A stretch of DNA of 56,763 nt from Prolixibacteraceae bacterium (GCA_025355875.1 JANXYV010000159.1:1-56763), one strand, 5' to 3'; positions 18,024 through 27,849 are shown, numbered from the stretch's first letter. Numbers and translations: made by a program. The notes: a model not told the origin generated them from the letters alone.

Positions 18024-20660
18024 ATGATGAGAAATATTTTTTCGATATTGATATTTCTTTTGCTGATTTTTTCTTTTTCTGCCGGAGCAGCCGGTAAAAG
18101 CTATTTTGTTTCACCCTCCGGAAATGACTCAAATACAGGATTATCACAGGAATCACCTTTTAAAACAATACAAAAGGCGGCGAACCTGACCTTACCGGGC
18201 GATACCGTTTTTTTAATGAGCGGCACATTTCTTTTTCAGAACACAAACCTTAGCATTACGCGTTCAGGAAAGGTCAATGAATGGATTACTTACAAAGCGT
18301 TGAAAGGCCATCAACCCAAAATCAAGGAAATTGGCAAGGTTTGGCAAACCGTTCTGATTGAAGCCGATTACATTGTTTTTGAAGGCGTTGAATTGGAGGG
18401 CGACATGCAAAATCCGGAATTGACCTTGGAAACAGCTCAGGCATATTCCGAAGAGGTTATTGCACTGCTGGCTTCGGGAGGAACAATTAATTACAACAAA
18501 TATGCTGAGTACAATACGAACGGAATTGTGTTGGGTGGCAACAATTCAAAGGGAAATCACGATTTTATTGTTTGTAATTGTAAAATTCACGATTTCCCTG
18601 CTTCCGGAATTGGAACCGCACGTTCAGAGCGTATCACCGTTGACAATAACCTGATTTACAACGTGAATAATTATACCATGTGGCCAAGCAGCGCCATCAG
18701 CCTGTACCATTTGTCGAATTTGGATGCTGAAACCGGCTATAAGAATTTTATCCGCCGGAACGTATGCTACAACAGCAAGGCATTTGTTAAATGGATCTCG
18801 ACAAACGGTTTGTCTGACGGAAATGGAATTATTATTGACGACAGCCGGAACGAACAAAACGGCGCCCTGACAAAAGTTCCCTACTTGGGGCGGACATTGA
18901 TTGAAAATAATTTGTGCTATAACAACGGCGGTTCCGGAATACATGCTTATAACAGCGACCATGTTGATATTATTAACAATACCACATTCAACAACGGTTT
19001 GGTGGTTGATTATGCCGAGATTTTTCAGGCAGATGCATCGGACGGTATGGTGATGAACAACATTATGTACGCCAAAAACAATGGCGCAGTCAATTCTGCC
19101 GGCAACATCCAAAATGTGGGTTACGACTATAATATTTATTTTAACGGATATGCCGCTGTAAAAGGTACGCACGACAAGTTTGCTGATCCGATGTTCGCAA
19201 ATGCTTCCATTGATCCGCTATTAGCTGATTTTCATTTGACTGAAGGAAGTCTGGCTATTGATTATGCTACCTCTGTATTTACTGAACCGGCATCAGCGCC
19301 GGCATCCGATATTTTGGGTAACGTACGGCCACAGGGCAATGGAATTGATGCCGGAGCTTACGAATCGCCGTTTGTGGCGTCGCCCAACGAGTGTTTCGTG
19401 ATTGCACCTGCAAGTGGCGAATCGTATATGGCCGGGGCGAACATCCCTATTTCGGCTTTTGCAAAAGCTACGGAAGCTGTCGTTTCGAAAATCGAATTTT
19501 ATCAGGGAAGTACCAAACTGGGCGAATCAACAAATTATCCATATAGTTTTGTCTGGAAAAATGTTTCAGCCGGAAATTACACCATCACGGCAAAAGCTTA
19601 TGATTCGAAGAATGTTCCGGCGGTTTCGGAAGGAATTCCGGTGCGGGTGAGTTCGTTGGAAAGCGTTGACAAACTGGTAAACGGTGAAATGGACGACAAT
19701 ACTACCGGCTGGTCGTTAATTGTGATGAATGGTGTTGCCGGAAATTTTTCATTAGATTTGAATTCTGCGCTTTCAGGAACAAATTCGGCAATGATAAATA
19801 TTACCACCAAGGGAATAAACAATTGGGAAGCGCAGTTCAGGCAAAAAGTTGCATTGGTAAAAGGTAGAAAATATACCTTGACTTTTACCTCCAAAGCAGA
19901 TGTAAATAAAGCAATTGGAGTAGCAATTCAGAAAAATGGATCGCCTTATACCACGTTCTATTCAAAAAATGTGAGCCTGACAACAGTAGCACAGAATTTT
20001 GGTCCGTTTACCTATACTTCCTCTGTTACCGACCCCGACTGTTCGCTGGAATTTTTACTGGCCTTGAATTTGGGGAAAGTATGGCTCGATAACATTGTTT
20101 TGACTGAAATTGATGACCAAACAAAACCAGAATGTAGTATCACCAGTCCTGCTATATCTGCAAGTTACGATAATCCGGCATCAGTTGATATAGCTGCAAA
20201 TGCGTTGGCTACAGGTACAACGATATCAAAAGTTGATTTCTATGCCAACAACCTATTATTAGGTACTGATAAAGCCAAACCATATAATTTCACCTGGACG
20301 GGTTTCAAAAACGGCGATTATCTTTTAACCGTGGTTGCAACCGATGGCAACGGTAATATCGCAAGTTCTCCTGTAATCAATATTTCAATTTCGAACGTTA
20401 CCGGAGTGGTGAATATTAAACGTAACCTGGTTAAGATTTTCCCGAACCCGGCCACTAACTTTTTCAGGATAGAAAATGACATGGAAAACTTAGTGAACCG
20501 AATCTCAGTATTCAACCTTCTGGGGCAAAAGTTGATTGATATTCCGGATCCTGTTAAAATCTCTGCGCCAATTGATATCAGTGCATTAAAAACAGGTGTC
20601 TATTTTGTAAAAATGCAAATTGGGACCAGCAATTCAGTACAAAAAATAATTGTGAACTAA
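18024..20660 (+). CDS. Modular secreted beta-helix protein with Ig-like, CBM and T9SS domains
   Basis: An 878-residue protein: signal peptide (~1-24); DUF1565-type start SYFVSPSGNDSNTGLSQESP; right-handed beta-helix to ~455 with repeated N-rich turns (NNLIYNVNN, NNLCYNNGGSGIHAYNSDHV); bacterial Ig-like domain (~455-548, VSKIEFYQGSTKLGES); a CBM4/9-like jelly roll (~550-700, LVNGEMDDNTTGWSL); a second Ig-like domain (~702-793, SKVDFYANNLLLGTD); and a T9SS sorting tail (~798-878, KIFPNPATNFF). The helix resembles pectate-lyase-like PL9/DUF1565 proteins, but no catalytic Lys/Asp set is assigned. It is likely a surface or released polysaccharide lyase or binding protein. The next gene starts six bases after its stop. 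Confidence 0.85.
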   Translation: MMRNIFSILIFLLLIFSFSAGAAGKSYFVSPSGNDSNTGLSQESPFKTIQKAANLTLPGDTVFLMSGTFLFQNTNLSITRSGKVNEWITYKALKGHQPKIKEIGKVWQTVLIEADYIVFEGVELEGDMQNPELTLETAQAYSEEVIALLASGGTINYNKYAEYNTNGIVLGGNNSKGNHDFIVCNCKIHDFPASGIGTARSERITVDNNLIYNVNNYTMWPSSAISLYHLSNLDAETGYKNFIRRNVCYNSKAFVKWISTNGLSDGNGIIIDDSRNEQNGALTKVPYLGRTLIENNLCYNNGGSGIHAYNSDHVDIINNTTFNNGLVVDYAEIFQADASDGMVMNNIMYAKNNGAVNSAGNIQNVGYDYNIYFNGYAAVKGTHDKFADPMFANASIDPLLADFHLTEGSLAIDYATSVFTEPASAPASDILGNVRPQGNGIDAGAYESPFVASPNECFVIAPASGESYMAGANIPISAFAKATEAVVSKIEFYQGSTKLGESTNYPYSFVWKNVSAGNYTITAKAYDSKNVPAVSEGIPVRVSSLESVDKLVNGEMDDNTTGWSLIVMNGVAGNFSLDLNSALSGTNSAMINITTKGINNWEAQFRQKVALVKGRKYTLTFTSKADVNKAIGVAIQKNGSPYTTFYSKNVSLTTVAQNFGPFTYTSSVTDPDCSLEFLLALNLGKVWLDNIVLTEIDDQTKPECSITSPAISASYDNPASVDIAANALATGTTISKVDFYANNLLLGTDKAKPYNFTWTGFKNGDYLLTVVATDGNGNIASSPVINISISNVTGVVNIKRNLVKIFPNPATNFFRIENDMENLVNRISVFNLLGQKLIDIPDPVKISAPIDISALKTGVYFVKMQIGTSNSVQKIIVN

Positions 20661-20666
20661 TTAATA

Positions 20667-22328
20667 ATGAATACCATCAAATTTAGATTTCGGCGTATGG
20701 CCGCGGTGTTGGGATTGATTGCAATTTCGAACATTGGACTGTACCAACTTACTCAGGCTCAAAATGTGGCAACAGTGTCGGCTACCGATCAGCAAATCCT
20801 CAAAGGCTGGGGCTGCTGTCCGCTGTGGATCGACAACAACGACATTTCGACCAAACCACTTGCGCAAAAGGCGGTTTTTGGGATGGGGGCAACCATCGTC
20901 CGTTTGAGCCAACTTGCTACTACCGGCGATGGCAATGGAAACATCACTACAGCCGGAACTGATAAACTTTGCCGGGCAATCAAAGTTACTTCTGATAATA
21001 AGCTCCCGTATATTCTGGCGAGTTGGTCGCCTCCTGCCGGGATGAAAACCATCGAAGTAAACGGTTCCCTTTCAGGAACTTCACTGGTTTACCTCCGCGA
21101 AGACAAAGAACAGGCTTATTGCGATTTTGTGGTAACGCTTTTCAACTACATCAGCGCGACCAAGAAACTGCCGCTTCCTATCGCTTACAGTTTGCAAAAC
21201 GAACCGCTGAATCAAACCGTTTGGCAAGGCTGTATTTATGGCGCTGCTCAATATCAGCGGGTTGTCAAACTTTTACGCAAAACATTGGATAATGCCGGTT
21301 TTGAAAAGGTCATGCTGCTTGGTCCTGAAGACGGCTACAATGGATATGATTTTCTTGGCGGCGCCGGTTTTTCAGCCCTGAACGATGCCGGATTAAATTC
21401 GGCAATAGGGGCATTTTCGAGCCACAGTTACATTTGGACTGGCATGAACATAAATTTCAGCCAATGGATTGCAGGTTGCGATAAACGGGGCAAAGATCGC
21501 TGGCAAACCGAATATTGTTACATTGATGGTGGAACCGACAAAGATTCGCACGCAGTGGGCACTGTTCGCCGCATGATTGCTGACCTCGCCTATTTTAAAG
21601 ACAATTATTGGTTTACCTGGACAGTGACTACGGGCTATCCAAATGATGACAACGATAGTATGACTTTTGGCGATGGCGTGGGTACCCTCACAAAAAAGCC
21701 CACATATTATGTGCTGAAAAAGATATTTTCGAGCATTCCGACAGGCTCCAAAATCAGGCGGGTGACCAGCAACGACAGCCAGTTGAGGACGACAAATGCC
21801 ACACGGATGGATATGGTTGCCTTTGTCAGCGACACGAATATGGTGGTGGTGTTGGCCAATCCTACTATTTCTGACAAGGTTACCAACATCAAAGGCTTGA
21901 CCGGTTCATCGGCCAAAGTTTTTCAAATGTCTGCGGCGACCTATAATACCGACATGGAGTTGATTGGTTCACCAGCAATTACTGATCATCAGATTTCGGG
22001 CATCAGCATGCCCCCCAATAGTGTGACCATCGTGGCTACATCGGGCGTGGCTACAAAAGTGGCCAATCTGGAAATAAATCCGGAGCAATTCGAAGTTTAC
22101 CCAAACCCGGTAAAAGATGGAATGTTCAGGATTAAACTGAACGGCGCCGGAAATCAATACAAATTAACGGCAAGCCTGATTGATATTCAGGGAAAGACAA
22201 TCTGGACACAGAATTTTCAGGCGAAATCGGAACTGGTTATTTCTGTTCCTGAAATTCAAGCAGGAGTATATTTTGTAAAAATTAAGGGTGAAGGAATCAA
22301 TGCAGCAAAGAAGATAATTGTGCAATAA
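20667..22328 (+). CDS. GH30-family glycoside hydrolase with T9SS sorting domain
   Basis: A 553-residue secreted enzyme (signal to about AQ32; Met11 is an alternative start). GH30 features are the opening ILKGWGCCPLWI, ILASWSPPAGMK (117-127), the acid/base motif SLQNEPL with Glu179 and the nucleophile region DRWQTEYCY with Glu282. A beta-sandwich with VVVLANPT follows, then a T9SS sorting tail (about 472-553, FEVYPNPVKDG ... VYFVKIKG). GH30 includes beta-glucosylceramidase, beta-1,6-galactanase, beta-1,6-glucanase and xylanase activities; galactan or arabinogalactan side chains would suit this cluster but cannot be read directly. It closes the first carbohydrate block; the next gene is a respiratory anchor. 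Confidence 0.88.
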   Translation: MNTIKFRFRRMAAVLGLIAISNIGLYQLTQAQNVATVSATDQQILKGWGCCPLWIDNNDISTKPLAQKAVFGMGATIVRLSQLATTGDGNGNITTAGTDKLCRAIKVTSDNKLPYILASWSPPAGMKTIEVNGSLSGTSLVYLREDKEQAYCDFVVTLFNYISATKKLPLPIAYSLQNEPLNQTVWQGCIYGAAQYQRVVKLLRKTLDNAGFEKVMLLGPEDGYNGYDFLGGAGFSALNDAGLNSAIGAFSSHSYIWTGMNINFSQWIAGCDKRGKDRWQTEYCYIDGGTDKDSHAVGTVRRMIADLAYFKDNYWFTWTVTTGYPNDDNDSMTFGDGVGTLTKKPTYYVLKKIFSSIPTGSKIRRVTSNDSQLRTTNATRMDMVAFVSDTNMVVVLANPTISDKVTNIKGLTGSSAKVFQMSAATYNTDMELIGSPAITDHQISGISMPPNSVTIVATSGVATKVANLEINPEQFEVYPNPVKDGMFRIKLNGAGNQYKLTASLIDIQGKTIWTQNFQAKSELVISVPEIQAGVYFVKIKGEGINAAKKIIVQ

Positions 22329-22369
22329 ATTCATAAGAGATAGGCATGTAAATAAAAATAAACTTGAAA

Positions 22370-23215
22370 ATGAAAGAACGCTCGCTTGTATTTTTTACGC
22401 TCCTGATGCAGGCTTCGGTAGGTTTGTGCCTGTGTATGAGCCTACTGGAAATTGGGAACCTCACATTGCTGCCCGAAATCGCCTTGTACTTTAAGGTGAG
22501 TTGGATACATGCCTTCCTTCTTGCTGCGTTTGGGCTTGGTTCTTCATTTTTTCATCTGAAAACACCGCTCCATGCCTGGCGGGCGCTGTCGAACCTGAGA
22601 ACATCGTGGTTAAGCCGCGAAATATTATTCGCAAGTATTTATACGGTTTCTTCGCTTGCAATCGCCTCTTTTCAGGTGTTCACTGTGATGGAAAACTTTG
22701 TTGATTTTTTTAAAGGACTGAGCATATCTGCCGGCCTATTCATGATTTTTTGCATGGGTTCAGCCTACCGCCTGAGAACGGTTAGATTTTGGGATTCACG
22801 ACAAACCATTTTTGCATTCTACTTTACTTCTGCAATATTGGGAATCCTGATTACTATGATTTTACGGTGGGTTTTATTGTCATGGGATTTCGATTGCATG
22901 CTTTGTCCTGTCCATTCAGGCGGAATATTTGCGTTTTTGTTGCTGCTTAGTCTTTATTTTTCCGTCAGCGGCTACCAACGCCTCGTTTCAGGAACTGAAG
23001 AATCATTTCCGCAGATAAAAAGAATACTGATTTTCCGGTGCATAACCGGGATTCTTGCCGTTTTTTTGTCGCTGACGATTTATTTTTCTGATATGGAAAT
23101 GGGCGACAAGCTGTTTTGGCCGCTTGCTTTTGCGGCGATTCTTTCCGAATTCTCCGGACGTGTGCTTTTCTATATGGCGCAAGTTCCATCCGGCGTTTAT
23201 TTGCTCAAAGAATAA
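22370..23215 (+). CDS. dmsC: DMSO-reductase-type membrane anchor subunit (DmsC family)
   Basis: A 281-residue integral membrane protein; the ATG at 22370 is preferred to a TTG two codons earlier. It has about eight hydrophobic segments, and the conserved ...LRTSWLSREILFAS segment after the second to third helix matches the DmsC anchor family (PF04976), which holds the catalytic pair at the membrane and takes electrons from quinol. Two cysteines lie in FDCMLCPVHSGG near residue 180. It is first in the operon, 26 bases ahead of the catalytic subunit, whereas the E. coli order is dmsABC. Confidence 0.8.
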   Translation: MKERSLVFFTLLMQASVGLCLCMSLLEIGNLTLLPEIALYFKVSWIHAFLLAAFGLGSSFFHLKTPLHAWRALSNLRTSWLSREILFASIYTVSSLAIASFQVFTVMENFVDFFKGLSISAGLFMIFCMGSAYRLRTVRFWDSRQTIFAFYFTSAILGILITMILRWVLLSWDFDCMLCPVHSGGIFAFLLLLSLYFSVSGYQRLVSGTEESFPQIKRILIFRCITGILAVFLSLTIYFSDMEMGDKLFWPLAFAAILSEFSGRVLFYMAQVPSGVYLLKE

Positions 23216-23241
23216 TTTGGATAACCTGAAATTGAAAAACG

Positions 23242-25818
23242 ATGAGTAAAATATCAGATACAATAAAAGGAATTTTCTCAATCCATCCGGATACGCTGGC
23301 TGCCAAACGGGCAAAACGTCCGGTTGACGGCAATTGGGTGCCGGTGGTTTGCTGGCACGACTGCGGCGGCCGATGTGCCCTGAAAGCTTTGGTTGCCGAT
23401 GGCCAGGTTGTCAGGCTGAAAGGCGACGATACCCACCCCGATTCGCCCGATTATCCACAGCAACGCGCCTGTGTGCGGGGCCGTTCGCAACGGATGCAGG
23501 TTTGTGCCCCCGACCGACTGAAATACCCGATGCGCCGGAAACACTGGGAACCGGGGGGCGGCGACAAATCGCTCCGAGGAAAAGACGAGTGGGTTCGCAT
23601 CAGTTGGGATGAAGCTTTGGATATGGTCGTGAGTGAATTGAAGCGGGTCAAAGAAAATTTTGGGAACGAATCGATTTACTGCCGGGGTGGCGAAATTAAA
23701 CGTACCATCAATTTATTTGGCGGTTGTGTAGATAGCTGGATGACCGATTCTTATGGTTCGTGGATGGGTACAGGCAAACGCATCGGCCTTTACCATAAAA
23801 AGACGGGCAGCAAGTTTGAAACATTTACCTCGATTGGCGACCGGATGGACATGCGGAACAGCGAACTGGTTGTTATGTGGGGTGCAAACCCGGCATGGAG
23901 CAGTCCGGGCAGCCCAACCTGGCATTTCCTTCAGGTTAAAAAAGCAGGGGCAAGGTTCATATTTATCGACCCGTTTTACAGTTCGTCGGCGGCTTTGCTT
24001 GGCGATGACTGGTACCCGGTTCGCCCTGGAACCGACCATGCCCTGATACTGAGCATTATGCACACGCTCCTGATGGAAGACGACCCGGAGAAAAATCCGC
24101 TCATCGATTGGGATTTCCTAAACCGCTGCACCGTTGGTTTCGATGCCGGGCACATGCCCGAAGGCGTTGAACCTTCAGAAAATTTCAAAGACTATATTCT
24201 TGGCCTGAAAGACGGCAAACCCAAAAGCGCCGAATGGGCATCAGAGATTTGTGGCATTTCGGTTGACCGCATCAAACAGCTGGCCCGCGAAATTGGTGGA
24301 ACAAAAAAGGTCGCTTTGCTCACCAGTTGGGCACCTGCACGCATCAACAATGCCGATTCGTGGCCACAGGCCTTTATGACTTTGGGCTGCATGGCCGGGC
24401 ATTTGGGGCAATCGGGGCGAATGACCGGCACTTCGAGCCATGTTGGAGCCGGAAATGGCGGTCGGCCTTTGGTATTTGCCGGAGGAAATGGCCTGGTCGA
24501 AATTCCGAACCCCGTTGGCGCGGCAGCAAATTACCAGGGTGGCCGTCCCGACGGTGGGATTAGCATACCGGGCAACCAGCTTTGGAGCGCTATACTGAAC
24601 GGTGAATACACCGAAGGAAAGGATAAAACCCGAAAAGTGGACATCCGGATGATGGTCCATTCCGGCGAAACCAATATGCTGGCCTCGCGCGAAGGCCAGA
24701 AAAAAGGGATTGAAGCCGTTCGGAATCTCGAATTTATGGTTTGCAATGCCATGTTTTTGCACACTACCGCCCAATATTCCGATTTGGTATTGCCCGTCAC
24801 TTCGCAGTGGGAACGTGATGGATTGCTCCAGGACGACGGCAACCGCGAAGCTGTTTTTATGGGCAGCAAAGCCATCGAACCACTTTTTGAATCAAAGGAC
24901 GATATCTGGATTGCACGCGAAATTGGCGCAAGATTGGGTTTGGATACCAATCTTATCGAGTCGGCAACTTTGCCGCAACAAATCTACAATTCGGCAAGTG
25001 GCGCAATGGTAATTACTGAAGATGGCAAAGATTACGAACCGCTTTTAACGATTACCGAAGAAGATATTCAGAATTTGGGTGCAGTTGGAAAAACGCAAAC
25101 CGGACGGATACCGTTCAAAGAATTCAAAGAAAAAGGGATTTATCAGGTGAAACGTTCGCCCAACGACAATTATGGGTTTATTCCGCTGGAAGACTTCAGA
25201 AAGGATCCGGAGAAATTCCCGATTACTACAAAAAGTGGTAAGCTCGAAATCCATTGTCAGGATTTGGCTGAATTTGTCAACGGTTGCGGCTGGAGCGAAA
25301 TCAAGCCAACCGCCGAATACATCAGGCCAATCGAAGGTTTTGAAGCCAGTTTTTCGGATTGGGAAACCAAGACCAAAGGCGAATTTCCCTTGCAGTTTTA
25401 TTCTATCCATTACCTGCGGCGCGCCGGAACGACCTACAACAATGTGGAGTGGCTGCGCGAAGCCTGGCCTCAGGATTTTTTCATAAATACGCTCGACGCC
25501 GAAGAACGGGGAATCAGGCATGGCGATACAATCAAGGCATTTAGCCGTCATGGCGCGGTAATCCGTCGTGCCCATGTTACCAACCGAATCCGTCCCGGCG
25601 TAACCTGCATGGGTGGCGGCGCCTGGCCCGAATGGGACGAAAAACACGCCGTTGACAAAGCCGGTAATGCAAACGTTCTGACCGGGGATATTACCACCGG
25701 ACAGGGAACAAGCGGCTGGAATTCGTGCCTGGTGGAAGTCGGAAAATACCATAAACAGTTGCTCCCCGACCACCTCTGGCCCAGCCGGACACTTTTTAAA
25801 AGCAAGCGCCATGAGTAA
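23242..25818 (+). CDS. dmsA: Molybdopterin oxidoreductase, DMSO-reductase catalytic subunit (DmsA-like)
   Basis: An 858-residue Mo-bisMGD enzyme. The N-terminal [4Fe-4S] site is Cys37-x3-Cys41-x3-Cys45-x31-Cys77. Pterin-binding segments include NSELVVMWGANPAWSSPGSP, FIFIDPFYSSSAAL, ALLTSWAPARINNADSW and, near the C-terminus, NTLDAEERGIRHGDTIKAFSRHG. The family reduces DMSO, TMAO and related acceptors during anaerobic respiration. The Mo ligand should be in the stretch DSYGSWMG (169-176), but which residue binds is uncertain by eye. The N-terminus has no twin-arginine motif followed by a hydrophobic core, unlike E. coli DmsA. The stop overlaps the dmsB start by eight bases, so the two subunits are translationally coupled. 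True substrate unknown. Confidence 0.9.
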   Translation: MSKISDTIKGIFSIHPDTLAAKRAKRPVDGNWVPVVCWHDCGGRCALKALVADGQVVRLKGDDTHPDSPDYPQQRACVRGRSQRMQVCAPDRLKYPMRRKHWEPGGGDKSLRGKDEWVRISWDEALDMVVSELKRVKENFGNESIYCRGGEIKRTINLFGGCVDSWMTDSYGSWMGTGKRIGLYHKKTGSKFETFTSIGDRMDMRNSELVVMWGANPAWSSPGSPTWHFLQVKKAGARFIFIDPFYSSSAALLGDDWYPVRPGTDHALILSIMHTLLMEDDPEKNPLIDWDFLNRCTVGFDAGHMPEGVEPSENFKDYILGLKDGKPKSAEWASEICGISVDRIKQLAREIGGTKKVALLTSWAPARINNADSWPQAFMTLGCMAGHLGQSGRMTGTSSHVGAGNGGRPLVFAGGNGLVEIPNPVGAAANYQGGRPDGGISIPGNQLWSAILNGEYTEGKDKTRKVDIRMMVHSGETNMLASREGQKKGIEAVRNLEFMVCNAMFLHTTAQYSDLVLPVTSQWERDGLLQDDGNREAVFMGSKAIEPLFESKDDIWIAREIGARLGLDTNLIESATLPQQIYNSASGAMVITEDGKDYEPLLTITEEDIQNLGAVGKTQTGRIPFKEFKEKGIYQVKRSPNDNYGFIPLEDFRKDPEKFPITTKSGKLEIHCQDLAEFVNGCGWSEIKPTAEYIRPIEGFEASFSDWETKTKGEFPLQFYSIHYLRRAGTTYNNVEWLREAWPQDFFINTLDAEERGIRHGDTIKAFSRHGAVIRRAHVTNRIRPGVTCMGGGAWPEWDEKHAVDKAGNANVLTGDITTGQGTSGWNSCLVEVGKYHKQLLPDHLWPSRTLFKSKRHE

Positions 25819-26479
25819 AAAACGGCAACTCGGATTTTATCTCGATTCGGGCGCCTGCATCGGATGCAAGGCTTGCCAAACTGCCTGCAAAGACAAAAAC
25901 GACTTGCCCGTGGGTGTGAACTGGCGGAAGGTGGTCGAATTTACCGGAGGCTCGTGGAAACAGGAAAAGAAAAACCTGGTTCCCGAAAATGTGTTTGCCT
26001 ATTACCTCACCGTTTCGTGCCAGCACTGCGAAAACCCGCCCTGCCTGCCGGTTTGTCCAACTTCGGCCATCACAAAAGACGATGACGGGATTGTTCATAT
26101 CGACCCAAACAAGTGCATGGGTTGTCAATACTGTTCCTGGGCTTGTCCGTATGGCGCGCCGCAGTTTGGGAAAAAGGGAGAACCCATGAGCAAATGCGAT
26201 ATGTGTGCCGACCTGCGCACCATCGACCAGAACCCGGCCTGTGTGGATGCCTGTCCGGTACGGGCTTTGGATTGGGGCGATATGGACGATTTGCGCGAAA
26301 AATATGGAAACGTGGTTGCAGTTGCCCCTCTGCCAGATGGCGCTTATACCAATCCATCGATGATAATTACCCCGCACCGGAAAACAAATCTGCCAGGGTA
26401 TTTTGCCAAACTTCCGGAGAGCGACCCGAAAGGGAAAGATGTAATTGGCCCGAATACAGTAAAATATCAAAAACTATAA
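25811..26479 (+). CDS. dmsB: Four-cluster ferredoxin-like electron-transfer subunit (DmsB-like)
   Basis: A 222-residue iron-sulfur protein with 16 cysteines in four motifs: C16-x2-C19-x2-C22-x3-C26; C70-x2-C73-x4-C78-x3-C82; C102-x2-C105-x2-C108-x3-C112; and C129-x2-C132-x11-C144-x3-C148. This is the DmsB/NrfC pattern for four [4Fe-4S] clusters that carry electrons from the anchor to the molybdoenzyme. Its start lies inside the last codons of dmsA. The C-terminal ~55 residues (MIITPHRKTNLPGYF...) are the usual tail. Confidence 0.92.
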   Translation: MSKKRQLGFYLDSGACIGCKACQTACKDKNDLPVGVNWRKVVEFTGGSWKQEKKNLVPENVFAYYLTVSCQHCENPPCLPVCPTSAITKDDDGIVHIDPNKCMGCQYCSWACPYGAPQFGKKGEPMSKCDMCADLRTIDQNPACVDACPVRALDWGDMDDLREKYGNVVAVAPLPDGAYTNPSMIITPHRKTNLPGYFAKLPESDPKGKDVIGPNTVKYQKL

Positions 26480-26481
26480 TC

Positions 26482-27078
26482 GTGAAAAAACTGCCCGCTT
26501 TTCTGCTTTTCGTATGCTCAATTTCGATGCTTGTCAATTTGTATCCGGCTTTGAATGGCTTTCGCGAACATACTTTCGACAGTATTTCATTGATTTCGAG
26601 TACTATTGCCTGGTTCGCGTATTTGTTCAGCCTTTATTTTTTAATCTGGAAGCCGAAGGATTGGAATTCGCTGGTTGTTCTCAATAGGCTGCTTTTTATT
26701 GCGATTCTTTTTCCGCTTTTCGATGTGTTTTTAAAATCTCCTGAAAACTTTGAACAAGCTTCCACAGGGCTTTTGCCAGGATTGTACGTGTTCATGAATT
26801 ACACTTCCCGGATTTCGCTTCTGGCCATCTCTGTAGGAATTCTGATGAGAAAAGAGCTTGCCCTTCGAATTGCCATGGTTTCGCTGGCTTCGCTCATATT
26901 TATTTCTTTTACGGTGACTTCTTATGAATTAATTGTGCTGATTTTCAGGTCAGAACCTTCAGCCTGTTTTGCCAGGGTTTCCAAAATCCTTGACCCTGTT
27001 GCAATTCTGTTTATGTTTCTGTTGCAGATTTATTCTGTGTTAAACCGGAGAATAGTTGTTGAAGCTATGAAAAGCTGA
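26482..27078 (+). CDS. Small polytopic membrane protein in the dms operon, unknown
   Basis: The gene begins with GTG two bases after the dmsB stop; the frame gives VKKLPAFLLFVCSISMLVNL onwards, 198 residues. About five to six hydrophobic stretches are visible, with short charged loops (WKPKDWNS, RKELALR). It is not a TorD/DmsD chaperone, which is soluble. The tight spacing makes it part of the dms unit. I do not recognise the family; a role in anchoring, assembly or quinone access would be inference. A longer frame reaching back to 26113 would overlap dmsB in another frame and is rejected. Confidence 0.7.
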   Translation: MKKLPAFLLFVCSISMLVNLYPALNGFREHTFDSISLISSTIAWFAYLFSLYFLIWKPKDWNSLVVLNRLLFIAILFPLFDVFLKSPENFEQASTGLLPGLYVFMNYTSRISLLAISVGILMRKELALRIAMVSLASLIFISFTVTSYELIVLIFRSEPSACFARVSKILDPVAILFMFLLQIYSVLNRRIVVEAMKS

Positions 27079-27144
27079 TGCCGTTTTTATAATTGAAAAT
27101 CAGGCTAAATTAAAATATCGATAACATAAAATTTCGATTTTTAT

Positions 27145-27849
27145 ATGAACACGAACCACAATTCAGAAAATCAACTTCAGGGAAATACATTGGCCTTTGA
27201 TGTTTACGGAACCCTTGTTGACACTTATGGGATTTTAATTGCACTTAAACGGCTGGTAAATGTTCAGGCTGAATTATTTATGAATACCTGGAGGGGAAAA
27301 CAACTTGAATATTCGTTCCGGAGGGGATTGATGCAAAACTATGTTGATTTTAATATCTGTACCCGCCAATCATTGGATTATACCTGCCTTTATTTGAAAA
27401 TTAATCTGACGAATGACGAGAAAGAGGAACTGATGCAGGAGTGGGATGTACTGCCCGCTTTCCCTGATGTTAAAGAAGGATTGGACAATCTTAAAAAATC
27501 GGATTGCAGAATGTATGCATTTTCAAATGGCAAAGCCGAAAACGTGAAAAGAGTGATTCAAAATGCCGGACTGGAACATTATTTTGAAGGAGTTGTAAGT
27601 GTTGATGATGTAAAAAGCTATAAGCCCGATCCCAGGGTTTATTCATATTTTCTACGCAAAACGGAATCTGCTGCAATGAAATCCTGGCTAATTTCGAGTA
27701 ATCCATTTGATGTGATCGGAGCTGTTTCCAGTGGAATGCGTTCGGTTTGGATAAAGAGGACTCCCAACGCCATTTGTGATCTCTGGGAAATTGAACCAAC
27801 TGCAATTGCAGGATCAATCATGGATTTGAATACAATTCTAAAAATTTAA
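27145..27849 (+). CDS. HAD-superfamily hydrolase, type II haloacid dehalogenase-like
   Basis: A 234-residue cytoplasmic protein with the HAD motifs: LAFDVYGTLVD, Asp19 being the expected nucleophile; FSNGKAENV for motif II; and DDVKSYKPDPRVY with Lys for motif III; the C-terminal part holds SSNPFDVIGAVSSGM for motif IV. The layout matches type II (S)-2-haloacid dehalogenases, but many relatives are phosphatases. It follows the dms operon by 66 bases and precedes the large catabolic cluster, so its pathway is unclear; a sugar-phosphate phosphatase role is possible. Confidence 0.82.
   Translation: MNTNHNSENQLQGNTLAFDVYGTLVDTYGILIALKRLVNVQAELFMNTWRGKQLEYSFRRGLMQNYVDFNICTRQSLDYTCLYLKINLTNDEKEELMQEWDVLPAFPDVKEGLDNLKKSDCRMYAFSNGKAENVKRVIQNAGLEHYFEGVVSVDDVKSYKPDPRVYSYFLRKTESAAMKSWLISSNPFDVIGAVSSGMRSVWIKRTPNAICDLWEIEPTAIAGSIMDLNTILKI

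Noticed and set aside
25045-26470. Long antisense frames (255 and 224 codons) opposite dmsA and dmsB
   Set aside because: They are frame shadows of two highly conserved genes; their translations lack recognisable domains.
26113-27078. A 321-codon frame overlapping dmsB
   Set aside because: Its first third runs through dmsB in another frame and has no protein-like pattern; only the part from GTG 26482 looks real and is annotated as the small membrane protein.
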